A DNA stretch of 62,556 nt from Sphingomonadaceae bacterium 3R27E2-A (lineage in GTDB: Bacteria > Pseudomonadota > Alphaproteobacteria > Sphingomonadales > Sphingomonadaceae). The translations under genes and the position numbers were made by a program. The DNA is taken from NCBI GenBank assembly GCA_005503165.1, contig SCNT01000026.1, positions 1-62,556 on the forward strand, read 5' to 3'. The notes under the pieces were generated by a model, which saw only the letters and a program-made list of their open reading frames with translations, was not told the origin of the DNA and did no database searches. Positions 8,204 to 17,789 of this stretch are shown here, piece after piece (the first letter of the stretch is position 1; each line of letters starts with the position of its first letter).

Positions 8204-8773
8204 ATGAACGACAAGCCGTTGAAAATGAAGAAGTCGGATCGCACGCGCGCCGCGATCGCAGCCGCCGCACAGCGGATTTTTGCGTCGCAGGGGTATGAGC
8301 GCGCGACGATACGCGAAATCGCCGCGGCCGCCGGCATCGATCCCACGATGGTGATGCGCTATTTCGGCAGCAAGGACCGGCTGTTCGCCGAGGTCGCCGA
8401 ATTCGACTTGGACCTGCCCGATCTCGCCGCGCTCGACCGCGACCGGATCGGCGAGACGCTCGTCGCGCATTTCCTGTCGGTCTGGGAAAGCGAGAGCGGC
8501 GGCGGTTTCCCGATCCTCCTGCGCTCGGCGGCGTCCAACGATTATGCGGCGGCGCGGATGCAGCAGCTCTTCGCCGCGCAGGTCCTGCCCGCAATGCTCG
8601 TGCTCGGCCCGCCCGACAGCGCGCCGCAGCGCGCGGGACTCGTCGCAACGCAGATGCTCGGGCTCGCGCTGGCGCGCTACGTCCTGCGCCTCCCGCCGGT
8701 GGTGATGCTCGACCGCGATACCATCGTGCGCGAGATCGGCGCGACGTTGCAGCGCTACGCGACCGGGGCCTAG
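8204..8773 (+). CDS. TetR-family transcriptional regulator
   Basis: A 189-residue repressor-like protein. The N-terminal TetR DNA-binding domain (about residues 13-60) has the canonical RAAIAAAAQRIFASQGYERATIREIAAAAGI helix-turn-helix pattern ending in YFGSKDRLFAEV. The C-terminal domain matches the generic TetR_C ligand pocket with LPPVVMLDRD near the end. It is divergent from the FAD monooxygenase, and matching palindromes lie between them. The stop shares a CTAG with the stop of the convergent second TetR gene. Confidence 0.9.
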   Translation: MNDKPLKMKKSDRTRAAIAAAAQRIFASQGYERATIREIAAAAGIDPTMVMRYFGSKDRLFAEVAEFDLDLPDLAALDRDRIGETLVAHFLSVWESESGGGFPILLRSAASNDYAAARMQQLFAAQVLPAMLVLGPPDSAPQRAGLVATQMLGLALARYVLRLPPVVMLDRDTIVREIGATLQRYATGA

Positions 8774-9363
8774 CCCAGCAGCGCCGCCACCGCCTGCTCG
8801 ATCATCGCGGTTGCCGCGTCGGCGCCGAAGCTGGTCGCGTCGAGCGACAATTCGAGCCACAACCCGTCGACCATCGCGGTCAGCATGATCGCCAGCCGGC
8901 CGGCATCGCGCGCGCCGCACGCGGCGAGCAACTCGCTCAGCCGCGCGCGATAACCGGCATAGCTTTCGGCATGAATCTGCGTCATGCGCGCGTCGCTTCC
9001 GGCCAAAGCCCAGAATGCGGTCCAGGCCCCGAGCAGTTCGGGATCGGTCACTGGCGGGCGGAAGCTTGCGGTCAGATAGGCGTTGAGCCGCGCGCGCGGA
9101 TCGCCGCCCGCGCCGTCGACCGCGGCGGCGAAAATCGCGTCCATCCGGTCGCTCGTCGCCTGATAGGTCGCGGCGACCAGATCGTCGATTCCCGCAAAAT
9201 AGTGGCGCAGCAGCCCGGGTGACACCCCGGCTTTTTTGCAGATGGCGCGAACATTCGTTCCCGCAAGGCCGCTTTCGGCGAGGCACGCCGCGGTCGCCTC
9301 GACCAGGCCGGCGCGGCGGGCATCGGCGCTTTCGCGCGTAAAGGCTTGGCGGGCGGATTGCAT
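8770..9363 (-). CDS. BetI-like TetR-family regulator
   Basis: A 197-residue regulator. The N-terminal helix-turn-helix (about 17-60) reads GTNVRAICKKAGVSPGLLRHYF, and the C-terminal part carries MVDGLWLELSLD, typical of the BetI/TetR_C_6 group that responds to choline-like or related amines. ATG at 9363 is the only clear start and lies 33 bp from the ATG of the divergent Rieske oxygenase. A perfect palindrome starts at the next base, so binding there should block its own expression as well as the oxygenase. No clear Shine-Dalgarno is visible. Confidence 0.87.
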   Translation of the reverse strand: MQSARQAFTRESADARRAGLVEATAACLAESGLAGTNVRAICKKAGVSPGLLRHYFAGIDDLVAATYQATSDRMDAIFAAAVDGAGGDPRARLNAYLTASFRPPVTDPELLGAWTAFWALAGSDARMTQIHAESYAGYRARLSELLAACGARDAGRLAIMLTAMVDGLWLELSLDATSFGADAATAMIEQAVAALLG

Positions 9364-9387
9364 CTTGTTATACGCTTGTATAACAAG
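9364..9387. promoter_or_regulatory. Perfect 24-bp operator between regulator and Rieske gene
   Basis: CTTGTTATAC-GCTT-GTATAACAAG has two exact 10-bp arms with a 4-bp centre. It abuts the regulator's start codon and overlaps the AAGGAG ribosome-binding site of the Rieske gene. A single TetR dimer pair bound here could repress both directions. The spacing between start codons leaves no room for two ordinary promoters. Confidence 0.82.
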
Positions 9388-9396
9388 GAGCGATTC

Positions 9397-10563
9397 ATGG
9401 CAACGCTGCGCGACACTTTCGATAACATCGACCCGCTCGACGGCTGGTCGCTCCCGGCCTGGACCTACAGCGACCCCGAATTCCATGCTGCAGAGATGGA
9501 GCGCATCTTCCGCCCCAGTTGGCAGGTCGTCTGCCACGACAGCGACATCCCGAACATCGGCGACTGGCACAGCATCGAATATTGCGGCGAAAGCGTCATT
9601 CTCGTGCGCGGCAACGACCGCGAGGTGCGCGCCTTCGCCAACGTCTGCCGTCACCGCGGCTCGCGGCTGGTCGATGGCGCCACCGGCTGCGCGAAGAAGC
9701 TCGTCTGCCCCTATCACGCCTGGACCTACGAACTCGACGGCCGCCTCACCGGCGTCCCCGACAGCGCGAGTTACCCGACGCTCGACAGGGGCAAGGCGGG
9801 ACTGGTGCCCGTCGGCCTCGAACGATGGCGCGGCTTCTGGTTCGTCCGGCTCGAGGACCACGGTGGCCCGTCGGTCGCATCGATGATGGCGCCCTATGAA
9901 GCGATGGTCGAACCCTATCGCTTCGAGGAGCTGGGCGCATTGGGCCGCGTCACGCTGCGTCCGCGCGACGTCAACTGGAAGAATGTCGGCGACAATTATT
10001 CCGACGGCCTCCACATCCCCGTGGCACACCCCGGCCTCACGCGTCTGTTCGGCAAGAGCTATGGCGTCGAGGCCCAGGACAATGTCGACCGCATGTGGGG
10101 CGATTTGATCGACCGGCCGTCGGCCAATTGGTCCGAACGCATGTACCAGCGGCTGCTGCCGCCGGTCCCGCACCTGCCCGCGGCGAACCAGCGCCACTGG
10201 CTCTATTTCAAGCTCTGGCCCAATGTCGCCTTCGACATCTATCCCGACCAGGTCGATTTCATGCAGTGGCTGCCGACCGGCCCGACGACCTGCCTGATCC
10301 GCGAGATCAGCTACGTCCTACCGGATGAGCGACGCGAGATGCGCGTCGCGCGTTACCTCAACTGGCGCATCAACCGCCAGGTCAATGCCGAGGACACCGC
10401 GCTCATCACCCGCGTCCAGCAGGGCATGGCGTCGCAGAGCTTTTCGATGGGCCCGCTCAGCGACAAGGAAGTCTGTCTCAAGCATTTCTGTTCGCGCATG
10501 CGCGATCTGATCCCCGAATCCCGCCTCGAACAAGCCCCGCGTGCGGGATGGAGCAAAGCATGA
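9397..10563 (+). CDS. Rieske non-haem iron oxygenase, alpha subunit
   Basis: A 388-residue oxygenase. The N-terminal Rieske 2Fe-2S site is C84-x-H86 ... C104-x2-H107, and the catalytic domain has NVGDNYSDGLHIPVAHPG with mononuclear iron ligands H206 and H211 and bridging D203. This architecture occurs in aromatic ring hydroxylases and in choline, carnitine and stachydrine demethylase-type enzymes. The BetI-like regulator next door favours an amine substrate, by inference only. No reductase or beta subunit lies nearby. ATG at 9397 has a strong AAGGAG; the next gene overlaps by ATGA. Confidence 0.9.
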   Translation: MATLRDTFDNIDPLDGWSLPAWTYSDPEFHAAEMERIFRPSWQVVCHDSDIPNIGDWHSIEYCGESVILVRGNDREVRAFANVCRHRGSRLVDGATGCAKKLVCPYHAWTYELDGRLTGVPDSASYPTLDRGKAGLVPVGLERWRGFWFVRLEDHGGPSVASMMAPYEAMVEPYRFEELGALGRVTLRPRDVNWKNVGDNYSDGLHIPVAHPGLTRLFGKSYGVEAQDNVDRMWGDLIDRPSANWSERMYQRLLPPVPHLPAANQRHWLYFKLWPNVAFDIYPDQVDFMQWLPTGPTTCLIREISYVLPDERREMRVARYLNWRINRQVNAEDTALITRVQQGMASQSFSMGPLSDKEVCLKHFCSRMRDLIPESRLEQAPRAGWSKA

Positions 10564-12164
10564 CCAAGACCTATGACGCGCTGATCATCGGCGCCGGCCA
10601 CAACGGCCTCGTCTGTGCCTTCTATCTCGCCAGGGCGGGGCTCAAGGTGCGGATCGTCGAGGCGCGCGACGTCGTCGGCGGCGCCGCGGTGACCGAGGAG
10701 TTTGCGCCGGGGTTCCGCAATTCGGTCGCGAGCTACACCGTCAGCCTGCTCCAGCCGAAGGTGATCGCCGACATGAAGCTCGCCGATCACGGCTATCGCG
10801 TGATCGAACGGCCGATCAGCAATTTCCTGCCGCAGGAGGATGGCGGTTACCTCAAGCTCGGCGGCGGCCTCGACCGCACCCAGGCCGAGTTCCGCAAGTT
10901 CTCGAACCACGACGCCGAGGTGCTGCCCGCCTATTATGACGCGCTCGAAAATGTCGCCGAGCTGCTCCGCGACCTCGCGCTGCGCGTCCCGCCCAATGTC
11001 GGCGAGGGCTTGCGCACGCTGATCGACGGCGCGCGGCAGGGGCGGCGCTTCGCGACCCTCAGCCTCGAACAGCAGCGCGACGTGCTCGACCTCTTCACCA
11101 AGTCGGCGCGCACGATGCTGGACAGCTGGTTCGAGAGCGAGGCGGTCAAGGCGGCCTTCGGCTTCGACGCGGTGGTCGGCAATTACGCCAGTCCCGACAC
11201 GCCGGGCAGCGCCTATGTCCTCCTCCACCACGTCTTCGGCGAAGTGAACGGCAAGAAGGGCGCGTGGGGCCACTGCGTCGGCGGCATGGGCCGGATCACC
11301 GAGATCATGGCGAAGGTCTGCCGCGACATGGGCGTCGAGATCAGCCTCGAAAGCCCGGTCGCGAGGGTGCTGGTCGACGGCGGCAAGGCGGCCGGCGTCA
11401 AGCTCGCCGGCGGCGAGGAAATCGCGGCAGCACGGGTCATCGCCAATGTCGGGCCGAAACTGCTCTACGAACGGCTGATGGACGCCGCCGATCTGCCTGC
11501 CGACTTCCAGCGCCGGATCAAAGGCTTCAAGGCGGGCAGCGGCACCTTCCGCATGAATGTCGCCTTGAGCGAACTGCCGCGCTTTACCTGCCTCCCCGAA
11601 CCGGGCGAGCATCACCGGTCGGGCATCATCCTCGCGCCGACGCTCGACTACATGGACCGCGCCTTCCTCGACGCGAAACAATATGGCTGGTCGAAGAAGC
11701 CGATCGTCGAGATGCTCATCCCCTCGACTGTCGACGACAGCCTCGCCCCGCCGGGCAGCCATGTCGCCAGCCTTTTCTGCCAGCAATTCGCGCCCGAACT
11801 GCCCGACGGCCGCGACTGGGACGAGGAGGAAGGCGCCGCCGCCGCCGCGATCATCGACACCGTCGAGGCGCACGCGCCCGGCTTCCGCGCCAGCATCGTG
11901 GGCCAGACGCGCCTGTCGCCCAAGGGGCTCGAACGCAAGTTCGGGCTCGTCGGCGGCGACATCATGCACGGCAATATGAGCCTCGACCAGCTCTGGGCTG
12001 CGCGCCCGGTGCTCGGCAACGGGGGCTATCGCGGGCCGGTGAAAGGTCTCTACATGTGCGGCGCGGGGACGCATCCCGGCGGCGGCGTGACCGGCGCGCC
12101 GGGGCACAATGCGGCCGCGGTGATCCTACGCGACCGGGGGCTCTTGGCGCCGCGCTGGCGCTGA
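10560..12164 (+). CDS. FAD-dependent oxidoreductase of the PYROXD2/phytoene-desaturase-like family
   Basis: A 534-residue flavoprotein. The Rossmann FAD motif GAGHNGL (11-17) is followed by E of IVEARDVVGGAAVTEE, and the C-terminal GAGTHPGGGVTGAPGHNAA loop closes the FAD site. It resembles CrtI-fold amine oxidases/desaturases; no carotenoid genes are nearby. ATG at 10560 overlaps the Rieske stop (ATGA), implying translational coupling and a joint pathway in which the oxygenase product is oxidised further. A start 4 codons upstream is possible. The 3' end overlaps the convergent permease by 39 bp. Confidence 0.85.
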   Translation: MTKTYDALIIGAGHNGLVCAFYLARAGLKVRIVEARDVVGGAAVTEEFAPGFRNSVASYTVSLLQPKVIADMKLADHGYRVIERPISNFLPQEDGGYLKLGGGLDRTQAEFRKFSNHDAEVLPAYYDALENVAELLRDLALRVPPNVGEGLRTLIDGARQGRRFATLSLEQQRDVLDLFTKSARTMLDSWFESEAVKAAFGFDAVVGNYASPDTPGSAYVLLHHVFGEVNGKKGAWGHCVGGMGRITEIMAKVCRDMGVEISLESPVARVLVDGGKAAGVKLAGGEEIAAARVIANVGPKLLYERLMDAADLPADFQRRIKGFKAGSGTFRMNVALSELPRFTCLPEPGEHHRSGIILAPTLDYMDRAFLDAKQYGWSKKPIVEMLIPSTVDDSLAPPGSHVASLFCQQFAPELPDGRDWDEEEGAAAAAIIDTVEAHAPGFRASIVGQTRLSPKGLERKFGLVGGDIMHGNMSLDQLWAARPVLGNGGYRGPVKGLYMCGAGTHPGGGVTGAPGHNAAAVILRDRGLLAPRWR

Positions 12165-13436
12165 CAGCATCGTCCACGCATAGAGCGGCAGGCCCGCCGC
12201 CATCAGGATGAGGCTCATCGCGCTGACCCCGATGCCCGCGCCCCACAGCGTCCACACGGCGTAGGCGAGGCCGATCAGCGCCACCGGAATCGCGACGCGC
12301 AGCCGCAATGCCGCCGCAGCGCAGGCGAGATAGAGCCACAGCGTCACCGACGTCGAGAGCACCGCCATGAAGGTGAACATCTCCGACGTCGATTTGCTGC
12401 TGTTGAGGAGAACGCAGGCTGTGGCGATCGCGCTCGACAGCAGCAGCGCGGCAGCCGGCGTGCCGTGGCGATTCTCGCGGCCGAACCAGGCGGGGAGCAG
12501 CCCCTGCCGCGCGAGCGTCGCGGGCAGCTCGGCCTGGATCAGCGTCCAGCCGTTCAGCGTGCCGAGCGCGCTGACGGCGGCGAAGGCGCCGATGAACAGC
12601 GCGGGCTCGCGGCCCCACCATGTTTCGACGAACAGCGAAAAGGGCGCTTCCGACTTTGCAACCTCCGCCGCGGGCAGCATCAGCGCGATCGCCGAGCAGA
12701 CGATCAGATAGAGGATGCCCGTCGCGAGCGTGCCGACGATCGTCGCGCGCGGGATGGTGACCGCCGGATTGGCGACCTTGTCGGCGGCGACGCTCGCCGA
12801 CTCAAAACCCAGAAGCGCCCAGAGCGTCAGGATTGCCGACCCGCTGACCGCCGCGAGCGAGAGGCCGTCGGCGGGGAAGGGGGTGAGCGCGACGGGCTCG
12901 CTGCGGCCGAAGGCGATGGGGATCAGCACGATGACGGTGACGAGCGGGATCAGCTTGATGAGCAACGTCACGAGCTGAAACTGCCCCGCCGCGCGCGCGC
13001 CGCGCCAGTTGATCGCGGTGACCATCCAGATCAGCACGATCGTCGACAGCGCCATATGCCGGCCCAGCGCGGGCACGAACAGGCTGAGAAAGCTCACCGC
13101 CGCAACCGCCAGCGTGACGTTCGCGGTCCACACCGACACCCAATAGGCCCAGCCGATCATGAAACTGGGGATGCGGCCAAAGGCGCGCTCGACGAAGCCG
13201 GTTGGTCCTCCGAGGCCGGGGCAGGCGACCGTCAGCCGGGCGAGCACGAAGGCGAGCGCCAGCGCGCCGCCGATCGTGATCGCCCAGCCCGCGACGCCGT
13301 TCCAGCCAAAGGGGGCGAGGCTCGCGGGCAGCAGGAACACCCCCGATCCGATCATATTGCCCATGACCAGCGCGATCGCCATCGAAAGGCCGAGCTTGCG
13401 GCGCGGCCTTTCGATGCCATTTTCGGGCGTGGTCAC
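12126..13436 (-). CDS. APC-superfamily amino acid permease
   Basis: A 436-residue inner-membrane transporter with about twelve hydrophobic segments. TM1 contains the unwound GNMIGSGVF motif that binds amino acid backbones in APC proteins such as AdiC. The start is GTG at 13436, only 4 bp after the stop of the TonB-dependent receptor, so the two are one transcription unit: outer-membrane uptake followed by inner-membrane uptake of the same nutrient is a plausible reading. The 3' end overlaps the convergent FAD oxidoreductase. Confidence 0.87.
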   Translation of the reverse strand: MTTPENGIERPRRKLGLSMAIALVMGNMIGSGVFLLPASLAPFGWNGVAGWAITIGGALALAFVLARLTVACPGLGGPTGFVERAFGRIPSFMIGWAYWVSVWTANVTLAVAAVSFLSLFVPALGRHMALSTIVLIWMVTAINWRGARAAGQFQLVTLLIKLIPLVTVIVLIPIAFGRSEPVALTPFPADGLSLAAVSGSAILTLWALLGFESASVAADKVANPAVTIPRATIVGTLATGILYLIVCSAIALMLPAAEVAKSEAPFSLFVETWWGREPALFIGAFAAVSALGTLNGWTLIQAELPATLARQGLLPAWFGRENRHGTPAAALLLSSAIATACVLLNSSKSTSEMFTFMAVLSTSVTLWLYLACAAAALRLRVAIPVALIGLAYAVWTLWGAGIGVSAMSLILMAAGLPLYAWTMLSAPARRQEPPVA

Positions 13437-13440
13437 CCGG

Positions 13441-15828
13441 TCAGAAGTCCTTGCTGACCTTGATCCCGATCAGGCGCGGACGGATGACATTGTCATATAT
13501 GACGCCGCCGGTGCTGCTGATCCCGCCGGGATCGCCGCAGATCGATTCGCCGCACTGCACCCCTGCGTTGATCACGCCGTTGCTGTTGAACAGGTTCGTC
13601 GCGAACAATTCGGCATCCCAGCTGTCGCCCTTGATGCCGATGCTGACGTCGCCGGTGGTGTAGGCGCCGAAATTGCCGACGATGCCATTCTCGAACGGGC
13701 GCAGGTCGGACCGGCGCTTGCCGATATGGTTGAGCGCGAACTGGACATGCGCTTCCATGTCGCCGACGGGGAATTCGTAGCGCGCAACCGCATTGCCCTT
13801 GAACTTCGCCGTGACCGGCAGGCGCGATCCGGCGGGGGCGAGCAGTGCATTGGTCTGGCCCGGCGGATCGATCGTGCAGTCGAACTGGTCGTTGGCGATA
13901 CGGCAGAAATCGCGCCGGATCGTCGCGTCGTTGTAACTGCCGCCCAGGTTCAGCGTGAAGCCGCCTTCGCGGAAATTGATGTCGGCCTCGAACCCGCGGA
14001 TGCGCGCGATGCCCGCATTGCGGATCTCGGTCAGCCCGTTGGCGCCCAGGAAGGACAGCTGGATATTGTTCCAATCCTCCTGATAGACCGCGCCGTTGAA
14101 ACGGAAGGGGCCGAAGCTGGTCTTGAAGCCGAACTCGTAATTGTCGAGCGTGTCGGGGCCATAGGGCGGCAAGGTGCCGCGGCGGTTGATGCCGCCGGGG
14201 CGGAAGCCGCGCGACCAGGTGCCATAGATCATGACATCGTCGGTGATCTTGTAGTTCAGGTTCAGCTTGTGGATGAAGTCGGTGTCGCTGGTGCTCTTGT
14301 CGAGGTTGGTGCAGGGCGAACCCGCCACGACCGCCGGGCCGAAACACACCGCTTCGCCGGTACGGCTCGAAAAGCCCGCCGAATAGCCGAAGAAGCCGAC
14401 CAGGCTGTTGTCGAACTTGTACAGGCGCCCGCCGCCGGTCAGCGTGAGCTTGTCGGTGATGTCGAAGCTGATCTCGCCGAAGGCGGCATAGTCGCGGTCG
14501 ATACGCAGCTGCTGGGTCAGCCAGATATTGCTGTCGGTGCCGGTGACGGTGATGGCGTCGCCGATGCCGTCGATGATGTAGTTCTGTTCGATATTATGCG
14601 CCTGGCGCTGCCAGAACAGCCCGCCGATGAAGCGGATGCGGGCGTCCGCGGGCGAGGCGACGCGGATTTCGGCGAAGCTGCGCTTATAGCGGTCGACGCC
14701 CTGGATATATTGGTTCGGGTTGACCGGGTCGCCGTTGTTGTCGGTGAAATAGGCGCCATAGCCGTAGAGCGCATCATAGAAATAGGCATAGTCCGAATAG
14801 TCGCTCTCGGTCTCGGTCTTGCGGCGCATATGGCCGCCGGTGACGGTCAGGTCCCAGTTGCCGATCTTGCCCTCGATCGTCATCGCGGCCTGGAACCATT
14901 TGTCGTCGCTGCGCTCGGGGTTGTACTGCACCGTCTGCAGCTTGCGCGTGACCGCGCTCGACCGTTCCTGGGCAAAGCTGCCGTCGGCCTTCTGGATCTG
15001 CCCCATCAGCGTCGGACGGATCGTCCAGTCGTCGTCGAGCTCGATGCCGAGCGCAAGGCGCGCGCCATAGGTGTCGACGTCGTTGTAATTTTTTTCGACC
15101 AGATCGGCGTTATTCTGGGTGATGCCGCTGGTCGGATAGGTGCGGCTACCGGCGATATTGTCGATATAACCACCGTCGCGGCGATACCAGCCGACCAGGC
15201 GCAGCGCCGCCCTTTCGCCCAGCGAGGCATTGATGAAGCCTTCGGCGACGCCGCCGATGTCGCCGCTCTTGACCGTGTTGAGCTCGACGCCCATCGAGCC
15301 ATAGGTGCTGCCGGGATCGGGCTGGTTGGTGATCAGCTTGATCGTGCCCGCCATCGAGCTCGCGCCGTAAAGCGTGCCTTGCGGCCCGGCGAGCGCCTCG
15401 ACGCGCGAGAAGTCATAGGCGTGGATGTCGAGCGCGCCCTGGATCGTCGTGATCGGCATTTCGTCGAGATAGGTGCCCACCGTCGGCAGCGACGCCGAGT
15501 GGTTGGCATTCTCGCCGCTCGCGACGCCGCGGAAATAGACCTGGCTGAAACCCGGCGCGAGCGTCTGGATGGTCACCGACGGCAGGAATTTGACGACGTC
15601 CTGGAATTCCTTGACCTGCAGCTCGTCGAGCCGCTCGGTGCCGATCGCGGTGATCGCCAGCGGCACGTCCTGCAGATTTTCCTCGCGCTTCGACGCGGTG
15701 ACGACGATGTCGCCGTCGTCGTTGGTGTTGCCGGCCTCCTGCGCGAGCGCCGTGCCCGACGTGCACAGGATGGTGGTTGCAAGCAAAGCACCGCTGGCGC
15801 GTGCCAATACGGTCGTGACGTTACGCAT
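13441..15828 (-). CDS. TonB-dependent outer-membrane receptor
   Basis: A 795-residue protein with a signal peptide (1-27), a TonB-box region (IVVTASKREENLQDVP) followed by the plug domain (about 45-165), and a beta-barrel ending in the outer-membrane terminal Phe (KVSKDF). ATG at 15828 (MRNVTT) is preferred over one 4 codons upstream. Sphingomonads carry many such receptors for sugars, peptides, aromatics or iron chelators; this ligand is unknown. It is followed at 4 bp by an amino-acid permease and preceded by a TPR-sulfotransferase, a recurrent pairing in this group. Confidence 0.93.
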   Translation of the reverse strand: MRNVTTVLARASGALLATTILCTSGTALAQEAGNTNDDGDIVVTASKREENLQDVPLAITAIGTERLDELQVKEFQDVVKFLPSVTIQTLAPGFSQVYFRGVASGENANHSASLPTVGTYLDEMPITTIQGALDIHAYDFSRVEALAGPQGTLYGASSMAGTIKLITNQPDPGSTYGSMGVELNTVKSGDIGGVAEGFINASLGERAALRLVGWYRRDGGYIDNIAGSRTYPTSGITQNNADLVEKNYNDVDTYGARLALGIELDDDWTIRPTLMGQIQKADGSFAQERSSAVTRKLQTVQYNPERSDDKWFQAAMTIEGKIGNWDLTVTGGHMRRKTETESDYSDYAYFYDALYGYGAYFTDNNGDPVNPNQYIQGVDRYKRSFAEIRVASPADARIRFIGGLFWQRQAHNIEQNYIIDGIGDAITVTGTDSNIWLTQQLRIDRDYAAFGEISFDITDKLTLTGGGRLYKFDNSLVGFFGYSAGFSSRTGEAVCFGPAVVAGSPCTNLDKSTSDTDFIHKLNLNYKITDDVMIYGTWSRGFRPGGINRRGTLPPYGPDTLDNYEFGFKTSFGPFRFNGAVYQEDWNNIQLSFLGANGLTEIRNAGIARIRGFEADINFREGGFTLNLGGSYNDATIRRDFCRIANDQFDCTIDPPGQTNALLAPAGSRLPVTAKFKGNAVARYEFPVGDMEAHVQFALNHIGKRRSDLRPFENGIVGNFGAYTTGDVSIGIKGDSWDAELFATNLFNSNGVINAGVQCGESICGDPGGISSTGGVIYDNVIRPRLIGIKVSKDF

Positions 15829-15969
15829 GTGACCCCCCACAAATGACAGCTATGTGACGGAGAATGACGCGGTGCAGCGTAAGCGCAAGCATTGTTGGCG
15901 AAGCAGGCGGGACGTTGGTCGAAAATGTCGCCGCCTGTTGCCGAAAGGCAACGTTTTGTCGCCAAGCCC

Positions 15970-17784
15970 CTATTCGAACGATGCCGGAGCCGCCGGATAG
16001 GCGCCGAGCACCGGGCCGAGCGCGTCCCTCAGCGGGCCGAGCCACGCCTCATAGGGCCGCCACTGGTCCACGCCGTCGCGGTTTATCGGGCGGCGGACCT
16101 GCTCGCTCGACGCGGTGCGCACGGCGCGGGCATTGGCGTGAAACGCCATGCAGGCGTCTTCGAACGGCTGCCCCAGATAGCCGAGCATCGCGCGCACCTC
16201 GGCCTCGGGATCGTCGAGCAGCGCCTCGTGGATCACGCGGTGGACGGCGCCGGGCTGCACCGCATCGATATGCGCCATCAGCCGCACATAGTCGCGGTAA
16301 TAGGCGCCCATGCCGGCGAGGCTATAGCTGAACGCCTGGCCCTTCGCATAATGCTGGCGGAAGTTCGAAAAGCCGCAGTCGAGCGGGTGGCGCCGGGCGT
16401 CGATGATCTTCGCATTGGGCAGGATGAGCCGGATCAGCGGGACATAGAGCCAGTTGTTCGGCAGTTTGTCGATGTAGAAGGGCCGGCCGCTCTTCCGCTG
16501 GACGGCGGTGTCGGCGAGATATTTCGCACCCAGTTCGGCCAGCCTTTCGGCCGGGGCCTCGGCCAGCGCATCGATCCAGCGCCGCCCGTCGCCCTTTGCG
16601 GCACGGCCGAAACCCAGGGCCAGCGCCGGGATGTCGGGCAGCTCCATCGTGCCCTCGATCGCCGAATGGCTGGCCAATATCTGTTCGACCAGCGTCGATC
16701 CGGCGCGCGGCATGCCCAGGATGAAGATCGGGTCGGGTGCCGGATCGCCGCGCCCCGCGCGGTCCGCAAAGAAATCGGCGGTGCAGGTCGCTATCGTCGA
16801 ATCGACGAGCAGGCTCGTGTCGGCGGCGTCATAGCCGAGTTGCGCCGACCGGATCGCGTTGCCCGCGGCATAATGGCCGAAGGCCGGTTCGGCCTCGCCC
16901 GCGTCGTCATAGGCCTTGCCGAGCGCGAAATGCAGGTGCAGCCGGTCGTCGTCACGGGCCGGATCGGCGCCGTCGATCGCGGCCAGCGCCGCTTCCATCG
17001 TGGCCCGGTCGTCGGCATCGAACCGGATCGTCTTCAGGTTCGCGAGGCTCCACCATATCTCGCCGAGCCCCGGTTCGCTGGCGATGCCGCGGCGATAGGC
17101 GGCGATGCTGTCCGCCTGCCGCCCCACGGTCTTGAGCAAATGGCCATAGCTCATCCACAGCTTCGCGTGGCCGGGGAAGCGGGTCACCAGCTCCTGGTAA
17201 AGCGCCAGCGCCTCGTCATAGCCTCCGATGCGGCCGAGCGCGGCGGCCTTCAGATTTGCATGCGCGGGATTGTCGGGATCCTCGCCCAGCACCGCGTCGA
17301 GCGTCCCGGCCGCCTCGGCGAAGCGGTTCTGCTTGTAATAGACCGTCGCGAGGTTGGCGCGCGCGGCGCCGAATCCCGGCGCGAGTTCGAGCGCGCGGCG
17401 CAGCAGTTTCTCGGCATCGCCGTAACGCCCGATTCGCCCGGCGACCTCGGCGAGCATGCGGATCGCCGCGACGTCGGTCGCATCCGCCTTCAGCCGCGTG
17501 CGCAGCGCGCCTTCGGCGTCGGGCAGGCGGTTCTCGGTCAGCGCGAGCGCCGCCTCGACCATTTCGGGATCGTGGATCGTCGCCGCCACCGCCTCGAGCG
17601 ATGCCGCCTGCGCCTCGGCCTCGCGGCCCAGCGCGCGCAGCGCGTGGGCGGCGAGCCGGTGCGCTTCGGCGGAGGTCGGAACCACCTCCAGGATCGCGCG
17701 CGCCTGTTCGAGCGCGGCGCCGGGCTGGCCGTTCAGCAGGCGGCGGGCGTTGGCGAGCGCGTCGGCGTGCGTGACCGTCGCCAA
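15970..17784 (-). CDS. TPR-repeat sulfotransferase
   Basis: A 604-residue protein. The N-terminal half (about 1-330) is a run of tetratricopeptide repeats (ALEQARAILEVVP, LLRRALELAPGFGAARANLA and so on), and the C-terminal half is a PAPS-dependent sulfotransferase with the 5'-phosphosulfate loop FILGMPRAGSTLVEQIL and a 3'-phosphate motif near RRHPLDCGFSNF. The start appears to be TTG at 17784, 5 nt after the upstream DsbA-like stop. It lies upstream of a TonB receptor. The acceptor is unknown; no PAPS synthesis genes are in the window. Confidence 0.87.
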   Translation of the reverse strand: MATVTHADALANARRLLNGQPGAALEQARAILEVVPTSAEAHRLAAHALRALGREAEAQAASLEAVAATIHDPEMVEAALALTENRLPDAEGALRTRLKADATDVAAIRMLAEVAGRIGRYGDAEKLLRRALELAPGFGAARANLATVYYKQNRFAEAAGTLDAVLGEDPDNPAHANLKAAALGRIGGYDEALALYQELVTRFPGHAKLWMSYGHLLKTVGRQADSIAAYRRGIASEPGLGEIWWSLANLKTIRFDADDRATMEAALAAIDGADPARDDDRLHLHFALGKAYDDAGEAEPAFGHYAAGNAIRSAQLGYDAADTSLLVDSTIATCTADFFADRAGRGDPAPDPIFILGMPRAGSTLVEQILASHSAIEGTMELPDIPALALGFGRAAKGDGRRWIDALAEAPAERLAELGAKYLADTAVQRKSGRPFYIDKLPNNWLYVPLIRLILPNAKIIDARRHPLDCGFSNFRQHYAKGQAFSYSLAGMGAYYRDYVRLMAHIDAVQPGAVHRVIHEALLDDPEAEVRAMLGYLGQPFEDACMAFHANARAVRTASSEQVRRPINRDGVDQWRPYEAWLGPLRDALGPVLGAYPAAPASFE

Positions 17785-17789
17785 GCGCG

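Noticed and set aside
13159..15846. An 895-codon open frame antisense to the TonB receptor
   Set aside because: It mirrors the codon structure of a well-supported gene; high GC in third positions leaves antisense frames open. No family motifs or ribosome site.
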